DNA from: Chersky-265 sp035275285
GTDB lineage: Bacteria; Fibrobacterota; Fibrobacteria; UBA11236
Assembly: GCA_035275285.1 (NCBI GenBank)
Contig: DATENA010000338.1
Span: forward strand, 1-64,000
Length of the DNA: 64,000 nucleotides
Direction: 5' to 3'
Shown here: in pieces, positions 29,737 through 37,700 of the stretch
Layout of the letters: every line of letters starts with the position of its first letter
Numbering within the stretch: the first letter of the stretch is position 1
Translations under genes and position numbers: made by a program
The notes under the pieces: model-generated
What the model was told of the DNA's origin: nothing
Database searches by the model: none
Seen by the model: only the letters and a program-made list of their open reading frames with translations

Positions 29737-30609
29737 GTGGCCTCCTGGGGCCATCCCCTGAAATCCGTCCGGCCGCGCCCCTGGCGGGCGGGCGACCGCG
29801 TCCTGGGCGGGGACCGTCCCCTGATCATGGGTATCCTCAACGTGACCCCGGATTCCTTCCACGACGGCGGGCTCCACTCCACGGCGGACCAGGCCTTGCG
29901 CCATGCCGAGGCCATGCTGGAAGCCGGCGCGGACATCCTCGACGTGGGCGGGGAATCCTCCCGGCCCGGGGCGGAACCGGTCCCGGAGGCCGAGGAGCTG
30001 GCCCGCACCCTGCCCTCGGTGCGCGGGATCGTGAAACGCTTCGATTGCCCCGTCTCCATCGACACCGTGAAGGCCAACGTGGCCCGCGCGGCCCTGGCGG
30101 AAGGCGCCTGCATCGTCAACGATATCAGCGCCATGACCTTCGACCCGATGATGCTGGAGGTCCCCCTGGGCTTCCGCGCCGGCGTGGTGCTGAACCATAT
30201 CAAGGGCACGCCCAAGGACATGCAGCAGGCCCCCGCCTACGCGGACGTGTCCGCCGAGGTGGCGGAATTCCTGAAAGGCCGCATCCAAGTACTGGCGGCC
30301 ATGGGGGTGGCCAAGGACCGCATCGCCGTGGACCCGGGCATCGGCTTCGGGAAGCGTTTGGAGGACAATTACGGCTTGATCGGCCGCATGGAGGATCTGG
30401 ACGCCCTCGGCTGCCCGATCCTCCTGGGAATGTCCCGCAAATCCTTCATCGGCAAGACCGCGGGCCTGGAACACTCGGATCGCCTCTTCCCCAGCGTGGC
30501 CCTGGCGGTGCTGGCGGCCCTCAAGGGCGCATCCATCCTGCGCGTCCACGACGTGCGGGAAACCCGCGAAGCCCTGGCCATGGTGGCCGCCGTGCGCGCC
30601 GCGCTTTGA
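29737..30609 (+). CDS. folP: Dihydropteroate synthase
   Basis: 290 residues from a GTG one base after the ftsH stop codon. Condenses p-aminobenzoate with hydroxymethyl-dihydropterin diphosphate in folate synthesis. MGILNVTPDSF at about 31-41 and DVGGESSRPG follow, then VNDISAMTFD and the C-terminal MSRKSFIG loop. The ftsH-folP order is common. A hairpin at 30621-30636 may end the tilS-ftsH-folP transcript. Confidence 0.94.
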   Translation: MASWGHPLKSVRPRPWRAGDRVLGGDRPLIMGILNVTPDSFHDGGLHSTADQALRHAEAMLEAGADILDVGGESSRPGAEPVPEAEELARTLPSVRGIVKRFDCPVSIDTVKANVARAALAEGACIVNDISAMTFDPMMLEVPLGFRAGVVLNHIKGTPKDMQQAPAYADVSAEVAEFLKGRIQVLAAMGVAKDRIAVDPGIGFGKRLEDNYGLIGRMEDLDALGCPILLGMSRKSFIGKTAGLEHSDRLFPSVALAVLAALKGASILRVHDVRETREALAMVAAVRAAL

Positions 30610-30620
30610 CCCAACCGCCG

Positions 30621-30640
30621 GCGCCGCGCCCGGCGCGATT
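30621..30640 (+). terminator. Terminator after folP
   Basis: GCGCCG (30621-30626) and CGGCGC (30631-30636) form a G+C-rich stem, followed by GATTTT. Lies 12 nt after the folP stop codon. Confidence 0.5.
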
Positions 30641-30669
30641 TTGGGATCGGGCGATACGGGGAAAAATGG

Positions 30670-30675
30670 TATAAT
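30670..30675 (+). promoter_or_regulatory. Consensus TATAAT 6 nt before ATG
   Basis: A perfect TATAAT at 30670-30675 is followed by GAAGGC and the ATG at 30682. No good -35 hexamer at 17 bp. Predicts a leaderless transcript for the dioxygenase. Confidence 0.5.
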
Positions 30676-30681
30676 GAAGGC

Positions 30682-31485
30682 ATGCCCCGCGCCGTTGGAT
30701 GGATGGAAGAATACTGGGAGCGGGGCTTCGCCCGCGTGCCCGGCGTGTTCCCGGCCGAAGAGGTCGCGGCGCTCTCCGGATACTTCGACGAGATCCTGGC
30801 CCTGGGCGCGGGGCTGAAGCGGACCACCAAGCAAGGCCTGGCCGAATTCCGCGTGATCCCCATCGAGGGGAAGCCCACCCTGAAATTCGCCAAGTGGGCC
30901 TCCTCCATGCACGCGGGGCTGGACCGCGTCCGCACTTCGCCGCGCCTGTTGTCCCTGGTCATGCAGGTGCTGGGCCCGGACCTCAAGCAGATCACCAACC
31001 AGATGCATTACAAGAATCCCGGCGACGGGGTGAGTTTCCAGATGCACCAGGATTGCACCTTCCGCAAACCGGATGCGGCCTACCGCGATCTGTACGGCGG
31101 CTTCCTCCAGGCCGCCATCGCGGTGGATCCGGCCACGGCGGAGAACGGCTGCCTGCAATTGGTGCCCGGCTCGCACCTGGAACGCAAGGCCCTGCTGACG
31201 GGCGGCTACGATGGATGGGAAGCGAACGGGGCCAACGGCCAGGTGCTGGCGCGGTTCCCGGCCGCCGTCGACGCGTTGATGGATCCGGGAGACGTCCTGA
31301 TCTGGAATCCCTTCACCATCCACGGCTCCCAGCCCAACCGCAGCCCGCGCAGCCGGCGCGTCTACATCAACGGCTTCGCCCGCGCCCGGGACTGCGACCA
31401 TGGCGTGCCCGTCACCGTGGACGGCAAAGCGATCCCCCTGGCCTGGGGTCCGGAAACCCGCTGGGACGTGGTGGAAGAGCGTTGA
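30682..31485 (+). CDS. Phytanoyl-CoA dioxygenase (PhyH) family protein
   Basis: 267 residues; Fe(II)/2-oxoglutarate-dependent oxygenase fold. The facial triad is visible as H122-x-D124 (MHQDCTF) and H214 (FTIHGSQPN), with the 2-oxoglutarate arginine at R225/R226 (RSRRVYIN) and the NGCLQLVPGSH strand before it. The substrate cannot be told from sequence; this family hydroxylates lipids, natural-product intermediates and others. It stands alone with its own promoter and faces the minus-strand reductase at 31541. Confidence 0.9.
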   Translation: MPRAVGWMEEYWERGFARVPGVFPAEEVAALSGYFDEILALGAGLKRTTKQGLAEFRVIPIEGKPTLKFAKWASSMHAGLDRVRTSPRLLSLVMQVLGPDLKQITNQMHYKNPGDGVSFQMHQDCTFRKPDAAYRDLYGGFLQAAIAVDPATAENGCLQLVPGSHLERKALLTGGYDGWEANGANGQVLARFPAAVDALMDPGDVLIWNPFTIHGSQPNRSPRSRRVYINGFARARDCDHGVPVTVDGKAIPLAWGPETRWDVVEER

Positions 31486-31540
31486 CGGGAATCCGTTCCG
31501 CGTCCGGCCATCCGGTCTTCCGCCCCTTCCGGTCCTCCGC

Positions 31541-32458
31541 CTATTGGATGCGCATCGGGGATTCGGCATGGGACAGGGGCCGGTTATCGGCGCCGTCGCC
31601 TTCCTTGTCCCATCCCGTCGCGTGGATCCATTCCCCGAAAGTCTTGAGGAAGGAGTAACTCCTGTGTAACGCCGGGACGTCGACCTCGTACCCTTTGTCC
31701 CGGAGCCAGGAAAAGGTCTTCCATGCCTCCGGGGCGGTTTCCCGCAGCGGATCCAGGGGCGCCTCCTCGAAGCGGACCTCGCGTTCCAGGCCTTCGGAGA
31801 ACAGCTCCGCCGCCTGGGCCGGGGACAGTTCCGCTCCCGCGATTTCCAGGGTCTTGCCGAGAAAGGCCAGGGGGTCGGTGAAGGCCAGCGCCGCGAACGC
31901 GCCGATGTCGTCGGCCGCGATCATCTGCACCTTGCGGTCCGGCGGCAGGGGCATGCGGAGGCGGCCTTGCAGGATCTCCTGCCGGTCGGCGTCGAAGTTG
32001 TCCATGAAGAACACCGGCCTCAGGATGGTATAAGGCAGGCCGGATGCTTTCAGGTGAGCCTCGATGACGCGCTTGCCCTCGAAATGGGAAAGCCCCGTAT
32101 CCTTGTCCGCCGAGGCCACGGAGGTATACACGAAATGCTTCACCCCCGCCTCCTTGGCGGCGTCGATGAGCAGCCGTCCCTCGCGGATCTCCCCTTCTCC
32201 TCCATGCTCCCAGAAGTTCTGCACGGCGAAGACGCCGTCCGCCCCCTTCAAGGCCCGTTCCAGGCTGGAACGATCGTCCATGTCGCCGGTTACGATGCGC
32301 GCGCCCTTGCGGGCCAGCAGGTGGGCGGAAGCCTTGTCCGGATTGCGGGTGAAGGCGTCGACCGGGAATCCCTGGGAGAGCAGGTGCCGGGCGGCGGCGC
32401 CGCCCTGGCGCCCCGTGGCTCCCGTGACCAGGATGGTTGCGTTCTTTTTGAGTGCCAT
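31541..32458 (-). CDS. NmrA-like NAD(P)-binding protein
   Basis: 305 residues from the ATG at 32458. Rossmann fold with GATGRQGG at about residues 13-20, followed by the atypical-SDR order of motifs: GDMDDRSSLERAL, VYTSVASADKD, SGLPYTILRPVFFMDNF. The catalytic YxxxK is absent, as in NmrA/HSCARG-type redox sensors. A longer frame upstream to 32674 lacks similarity. It is likely a sensor or quinone-reductase-like enzyme; substrate unknown. Confidence 0.85.
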   Translation of the reverse strand: MALKKNATILVTGATGRQGGAAARHLLSQGFPVDAFTRNPDKASAHLLARKGARIVTGDMDDRSSLERALKGADGVFAVQNFWEHGGEGEIREGRLLIDAAKEAGVKHFVYTSVASADKDTGLSHFEGKRVIEAHLKASGLPYTILRPVFFMDNFDADRQEILQGRLRMPLPPDRKVQMIAADDIGAFAALAFTDPLAFLGKTLEIAGAELSPAQAAELFSEGLEREVRFEEAPLDPLRETAPEAWKTFSWLRDKGYEVDVPALHRSYSFLKTFGEWIHATGWDKEGDGADNRPLSHAESPMRIQ

Positions 32459-32696
32459 GCATGCCTCGGGGATTTTCGTGTCCGGGCATCCCATCGCGTT
32501 TCCCGGTAGGGGAAGTGCCAGCGCGCTGGAGCCGCTACCTTTAAAATATTCGTCCCTTGGGAGCCTCACAATGGAAAAGGCCGGCCCGCCGGCCGCGCGC
32601 CGAGGTGTCGAAGGGGTTTCCATGTGACGGATTTCACGGTTTCCGCCGGCCCTTCGTCTACATTCCCCATTCAATGAATGGACTTTTCCAGGAAAC

Positions 32697-32723
32697 GGGT
32701 GGGATGCAAATGGGTGGGATGCA
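32697..32723. repeat. 12-bp direct repeat
   Basis: GGGTGGGATGCA occurs at 32697-32708 and 32712-32723, separated by AAT, just before the truncated gene at 32740. Confidence 0.7.
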
Positions 32724-32734
32724 TAGAGGGCCCC

Positions 32735-32758
32735 GGTAGGAGAAAATCTTCTCCTACC
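32735..32758. repeat. Perfect 10-bp inverted repeat at gene breakpoint
   Basis: GGTAGGAGAA (32735-32744), AATC loop, TTCTCCTACC (32749-32758). It spans the point at which the truncated plus-strand frame begins. Confidence 0.75.
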
Positions 32759-33108
32759 TGTACCTGGACGTCATATGCGCCGCCGATTCGGCTTCCCAAG
32801 TCAAGGCGGAAAGCCATTTCAACGCGCTGCTGCGCCTCTCGCCCCATATCGAACCCACCAATATGTACTTGCCGCCCCCCATCCAGGATTCCGCCCTTGC
32901 CGCTCCGGCCGGAAAGGCGCCCAAGCCTGCCGGGAACCAGCCCGTCAAACCGCAGCCGGGGGTGGAGGAAGGCAAAAGCCACGCCTGGCTCTGGTGGGCG
33001 GCGGGTTCCGCGGCTTTGATCCCTTCCCAGGGAACCGCGAAAAGACGGGCCCCCTTCAAACCGTGCATGCGATTTTCCCGCACGCGGCTTATCGAAGAAC
33101 TTTCCTGA
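32740..33108 (+). pseudogene. 5'-truncated remnant of a membrane-anchored protein gene
   Basis: An open frame runs without start codon from 32740 to the TGA at 33106-33108. It begins within what looks like the end of a helical repeat domain (FSYLYLDVICAADSASQVKA, then FNALLRLSPHIEPTNMY), continues into a Pro-rich linker (PPPIQDS, KPQPGVEEG), and enters a membrane-like HAWLWWAAGSAAL segment before the frame degrades. This is the layout of bacterial proteins with TPR-like repeats followed by a PEGA-type C-terminus. The upstream part is missing at the inverted repeat 32735-32758. Confidence 0.6.
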
Positions 33109-33177
33109 TGCCGCATTATACGCTCTCCGGATAGCGAACCGTACCTTTGGGGCGGTGCAACTCCAATTTGGGAAAGT

Positions 33178-33237
33178 ATTCCCTGTCCGAAAGTAGTTTC
33201 CCCAATCGCGTAGTACGGGATTCAACTCCAACTTTTC
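33178..33237 (-). pseudogene. Fragment of a group II intron maturase
   Basis: The minus-strand frame starting near 33237 reads KLELNPVLRDWGNYFRTGN, very close to the LNPVLRGWGNYFRTGN signature of the maturase (X/GIIM) domain of group II intron reverse transcriptases. The flanking frame has stops and no further similarity, and no intron RNA domain V was recognised. Only about 20 codons survive. Confidence 0.5.
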
Positions 33238-33312
33238 CGGATTTAGTCCAACTTAGCCAGACTTATTCTATGCGCAAAAGTACGCAAGTAGAGGTCGTGT
33301 CGTCAAACTTTC

Positions 33313-33489
33313 CTACGGCAGGACAATTCTCAAGGTCTGGTTTCCCGGGGACAGGGAAAGGACGGTATCGGTCTGTTGACCCTTATGATAAAGGGAAAAA
33401 CGGTGCTCCCCGGCCGGCAGAGAAAGATGAATCAGGGGAGTTACACCCAGAAACTCCCCCTCCCTGGCGCTGAGCAGCACGGGAGTTCC
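33313..33489 (-). pseudogene. C-terminal PEGA-domain fragment
   Basis: The minus-strand frame 33489-33313 reads GTPVLLSAREGEFLGVTPL, then HLSLPAGEHRFSLYHKGQQ and ends LRIVLP-stop. This is the PEGA-domain pattern (G-x-F-L-G-x-T-P-L, L-P-A-G-x-H). The 5' side is cut where transposase similarity begins, so an insertion or deletion joined the two. It could be the missing end of the same type of gene as 32740-33108, but that remnant is on the other strand. Confidence 0.6.
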
Positions 33490-34180
33490 CTACGTCGCGT
33501 ATCGGGATGCAAGCAGTGGTGGTGAGTTGCCGCAGCATCCGCATCAGGTCCTCTTGCTTCATGGGGCTGCCGTTGTCCGAGTGGACGCTGAGAAGCGAAG
33601 GATCCGAAACCCATCGTCCGATGGCATCCGCCAAAACGTCGCGCGCCAGGAGGCCATCCTCCCGGATCTCCACGGTCCAAGCCACAAGCTTACGGCTGAA
33701 CAGATCCATGAAAGCGTAGAAGAAGCAGAATCGGCCGCCTAGGCGCAGGCGCATCGGCGTGACATCCCAGCACCACACGGTGTTGACGCTTTCGGCGCGA
33801 AGTTCACGGCGTCTCCTACGCTTCATCATCAGGGGAGGCCGAGAGTCCACGGGTGCCATGCGCTTCTGCAGCCTGTAAAGAGCAGCAGGGGAGCAGACGT
33901 AGTACCCCTTGTCCAGATGCTCGGCGTAGACGCTACGCAGAGGCTTCTGAGCCTGTTGGGCTTCCTGGATAAGGACTTCGGCGGCCTGCTCCTCCAAAGG
34001 GCTCAGGCGTTGCCCCTTGGCCCGGTAACCGCCCACGCGGCGGTCCTCGGACTCCACGCGCCAGCGTTGCAGGCGCCGCTCGCACAGAGAAAGGGTCTCG
34101 CAGCAAGAGTGCTGACTCGCACCCGTCTTGACGGCCACCTCGACAGTTTGAACCAATTCCCGTCTATTCGAGGCGGTCAT
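33490..34180 (-). pseudogene. Transposase OrfB, rve/DDE core, C-terminally truncated
   Basis: From the ATG at 34180, overlapping orfA by 4 nt (ATGA). The N-terminal HTH region is followed by the integrase core: first Asp in WCWDVTPM, RFCFFYAFMDLFSRKLVAW, and second Asp in SVHSDNGSPMK. The block carrying the catalytic Glu is missing: similarity stops about 20 residues after the second Asp, and the open frame to 33383 runs into the PEGA remnant in a different frame. Confidence 0.8.
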
Positions 34181-34671
34181 TTTTCCTCTTCGAAGAGACG
34201 GGAGACTTTTTTTGAAAGGACCAACAGGGCCGAAAGCTCCGCCAAGGCTTCGTCCTTGCGGGCCAGCTCCTTTTCCAGGTCCTTCACCTGCTCGCGGGGC
34301 ACAAGGCCCTGCGGCGAATCGGCCGTCTCCAATCCGGAAAGAGCCTGGTCCCGCCAAGCCATCGCCTCGCTGAGGAGGAAGTTATTGTCCCGGCAGAACC
34401 GGGCCAGCGCCTCCCCTTCCAGTTCCAGTGACTTGGCCAAAAGCTTCAGCTTCTGGCTTGGGGAGCGCTTTTTCCCCTTGGAGCTTTTGCCCATCTTCAC
34501 GTCCTCATCGGCACTTTCGGCGGAACGGCCGCCCGCCAAACGAAGCCAGGCATACAAAGTAGCTTTCGGAACCCCGGTTTCTTCGCTGAGCACCCCGATG
34601 CTGGGGGCTCCAGGCTGCCTCATGCGAGCGACGACTTCCTCACGGTTATGGTATTTGCAACGACGACCCAC
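34177..34671 (-). CDS. Transposase OrfA (helix-turn-helix subunit)
   Basis: 164 residues. N-terminal helix-turn-helix typical of IS3-type OrfA (SIGVLSEETGVPKATLYAWLR), a Lys/Ser-rich linker, and a C-terminal leucine-rich coiled coil (VKDLEKELARKDEALAELSALL). The stop overlaps the orfB start (ATGA), which in IS3 elements allows coupled or frameshifted expression. Intact itself, but its partner is truncated. Confidence 0.75.
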   Translation of the reverse strand: MGRRCKYHNREEVVARMRQPGAPSIGVLSEETGVPKATLYAWLRLAGGRSAESADEDVKMGKSSKGKKRSPSQKLKLLAKSLELEGEALARFCRDNNFLLSEAMAWRDQALSGLETADSPQGLVPREQVKDLEKELARKDEALAELSALLVLSKKVSRLFEEEK

Positions 34672-34750
34672 GACATCTATTCTCCTCCGCCCTCACACCA
34701 GGTTTTTAAGAAAACCTACCCGACATTTTGACCTGAGACGGAAGGAGGAT

Positions 34751-37700
34751 TTATCCGTAATACCGCTTCCTTAAGGTGACCGTCCGGATGCCTTTCTCGA
34801 ACCCGGCGTCCAGCAGATCGTCCATGTAGGGGCTGCCCGCCACGGGCTCCCCGTTCACCGTTTCCACCTCCAGGGCCTTGACCGGCAGGAACGTGCGGTC
34901 CACCAGTTGGCGCAGGGCGCCCAGGTAACCGGGAAGGTACTGATGCCGCGGGGGCACCCGTATGGCCAGATCGCGGCCCAGGCGCCGCGAGGTCAGCGCC
35001 AGCTCCGATCCATGGAACACCAGGTGGGTGGACCCCAGGCGCGGCGGCAAGGCATAGGGCAGGCCTTCCAGCCCCAGGGCGCACGGCGAAGCGGGGTCCG
35101 CGGCGGACATCCAATAGACGGCCTCTCCGGGCAGGCCGCTTTCGATCAGGCGCAGGGCCTGGGGGGAGATGAATTGCAGGCCGGGAATGCCCGCGAAGAA
35201 ATGCCCGGACAACGCTTCCCCGGAAAGTTCCAGCAGGCGCAGGGACCGGAACAGGGCCGGCCATTGCAGGGCGGGAAGCTCATGGGCGAGCAGTTCCCGG
35301 AAGAGCAGGCCGTAGCGCCGCAGCGCCTGCCGCACGCGGTCCTTGGCCAGTTCTTCCTGCTCCAGCGCATCGGCCGCGCCCCCGGCGCGCGTGTCCGGGG
35401 CCCGGTTCAGCGCCTGCCACGATCCGGCCATGGGCCGGACCGCCTTCCAGCGCTGGAAGCGGCGGCGGGGAGAGGCCCCCCCGGATTCCCCCGCGGCCGG
35501 CGGGAGCGCGGTCTTGAAGCCGGTCTCCACGCCCTTGCGCAAGGCGGCGAAGGTATCGTTGCTGATGAGCCCCAGCCAGGCCAGGTCCCACAAGGCCGCG
35601 CCGATGCGGTCCGAGGGCAGCGGGCAGCGGGCGGCGATGGCCTGGAAGTCCAGGCGGCCGGGAGCGGCGGCCCGCAGGATTTCCAGGACCTGGCGCCGGT
35701 CCGGGGAAAGCGGCGGCGCCTCCTCTCCGGCGGGCGGGGGGAACAGCTCCAGGTCTTCCGGAAAGGCGAAGGCGGTCTTTTCCTTGCCCGCGCCGAACCA
35801 GAGCAGGTCGCTGTCCCGGAACAGCTCGTCCAGGCGGGAAGGCAGGTACGGCATCGCCCGGGCGGGCAGGATGTCGGTCTCCCAGGCCGCGGCCGGGGCG
35901 GGGTAGCCCAGGAGCTTCTCCAGGGCCGCTTGCATCCCTTCCACGTTCCGGGCCGGGTCCGCCGGGCCCTGCCAGGCCGCCAGGAACAAGGGCAGGTTTT
36001 CGGCGGGCAGGGTCTTGAAGGCGGGGCGGGAGCGCCGCCGCATCAGGCGCAGGAGGATCTCCACGTTGGCCGCATCGCAGATCTCCGTCCCGGCGGCATC
36101 CTCGCTCAGGGCGTCCAGGACCACGCGATCGCCTTCCGCCAATTCCCGCAAGGCCTCCTCCACCGCCGGGAAGGCGCTTCCGAAGAGGCGGCGGGGAAAC
36201 TCCGGGGTTACCGGGCCGTACGCGCGCAACCATTGGGAAAGCGCCGGCGCCAGGGCCGGCCCTTCCGCCTCCTTCCCGTCCTCTTCCTCCCCGTCCTCTC
36301 GCCCGGACGGCGCGTTCCGCTCCAGCCGGGCGCGGGACAGCCTGGCCAGGTGGTCCAGGGCTTCCCGCGAAGCCGTTTCCAGGGTGCGCGGATCCTCCGG
36401 CGCTTCGGCGGAGGCCGCGTCCAATCCGGCCGCGGCGCCTTCCGGGATCCGTAACCGGAAGGGTACGGAAATGCGCGCATGTCCGGCCCCGGTTCCCGCC
36501 TCGCATCCCAGGGCCGCCAGCACCCGCGGCAGGGTCTCCACGGCGGCCACCGCCCCCAGCTCCGCCCCGGGCAGGATCACGCCCAGCAAACGGGATCCCA
36601 GATGCCGGAAATGGGCCGCGCGCGCCTCCCCCTCCGGGGGCGCGCCGCACCCGGGCAGCAGGGCGCGCCATTCGTCCCAGGGGATGAGCAGCCTTTCCTT
36701 GGCCCACTCCACCAATTCCCCCGCGTCCTGCGGGGCGTAGCCGGGGGCCAGGCGCCGGGCCTTGGCTTCGAACCCGGCGATCACGGCGCGCGGGATCCGG
36801 GGGCGCAGGGGCGACGAGAAGGCTATCTCCCGGAGCAGGTCCTCGCGCCCCGGGACCGGGCCTTCCGCGGGTCTGTCCCGCTCGTACATGTACTGGTTGG
36901 TCTGTTTCCATGCCAGCCCGCCCGCGAACGGCGAGGGCTCCCCGGTGCGGGTCTCGGAGACGCGGATGGCTCCCGAGTGGACCTCCTCCAGCATGGCCTT
37001 GAGGGCAGGCAGATCGAATTCGTCGCGCAGGCATTCGCGCCAGGTCTCCAGCGCCACGGGGAAATCCGCGAAGCCGGAAACGGCTTGCAGCAGGGTCTGG
37101 GAACGCAGGCGGTTCAGCCACAGCGGGATCCGCACGCGCGCGGTGGAGCGGGGCAGCAGCAGGGCGCGCGCCGCGTTCTCGCGGAAGTGGGCGGCGAAAT
37201 ACCCGGTCCGTTCCAGGCGCTTGCGCAACAGGGCCTCCAGGTTGTCCGGATGGACCAGGTCCAGCAGGCCGGCCGCCGGTTCCCCCGCGGGCAGGCGCAC
37301 CAGCAGGCAATCGTCCCCGGTCAGGATCTCCAGGGCCCGGCCCGTGCGTTCTCCGTAGGCGGCCGCCATGGCATAGGCCCAGGGCCGGTTGAGGCGTCCG
37401 CCCCATACGGCATGCAAAAGGATCTGCCGGTGCGGTTCCAGGCCCTGCGCTTCATCCCCGACCGCTTCTCCCGCGTCCTCGATCAGCAGATGGCGGCGAT
37501 GGGGAAGGGCGGCCCGCGTCGCCTCTTTCTGCCGGCGCAGGTATCCGATCAGGGCGGCCGCGCTCGGCGCCTCCAAGCCGCGTTCCCGGATCAGTTCCTC
37601 CGCCAGGGCGGGATCGTCCAGGCGGCCGTCCGCGGCCTCCAGGAACTCTCCCAGGCGGCGGGAGAAGTGGAAGCCGCGATCCCGCTCCTCCGCGCGCCAG

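Larger units (their letters stand above)
33490..34735 (-). mobile_element. Truncated IS3-like insertion sequence
   Basis: Contains orfA (34177-34671) and a 3'-truncated orfB (33490-34180). The right side ends before the Lhr gene; a TTTTGACCTGAG end near 34726-34737 is possible, but no matching left inverted repeat was found because the left end is lost. A hairpin AGGTTTT-CTTA-AAAACCT-like sequence lies near 34704. The element is probably inactive. Confidence 0.65.

Noticed and set aside
33147..33473. 108-aa plus-strand gene in the mobile scar
   Set aside because: Overlaps maturase and PEGA remnants on the other strand and lacks a ribosome site.
33383..33490. Native C-terminus of the transposase
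   Set aside because: These codons are out-of-frame PEGA-domain DNA, so the transposase similarity ends near 33490.
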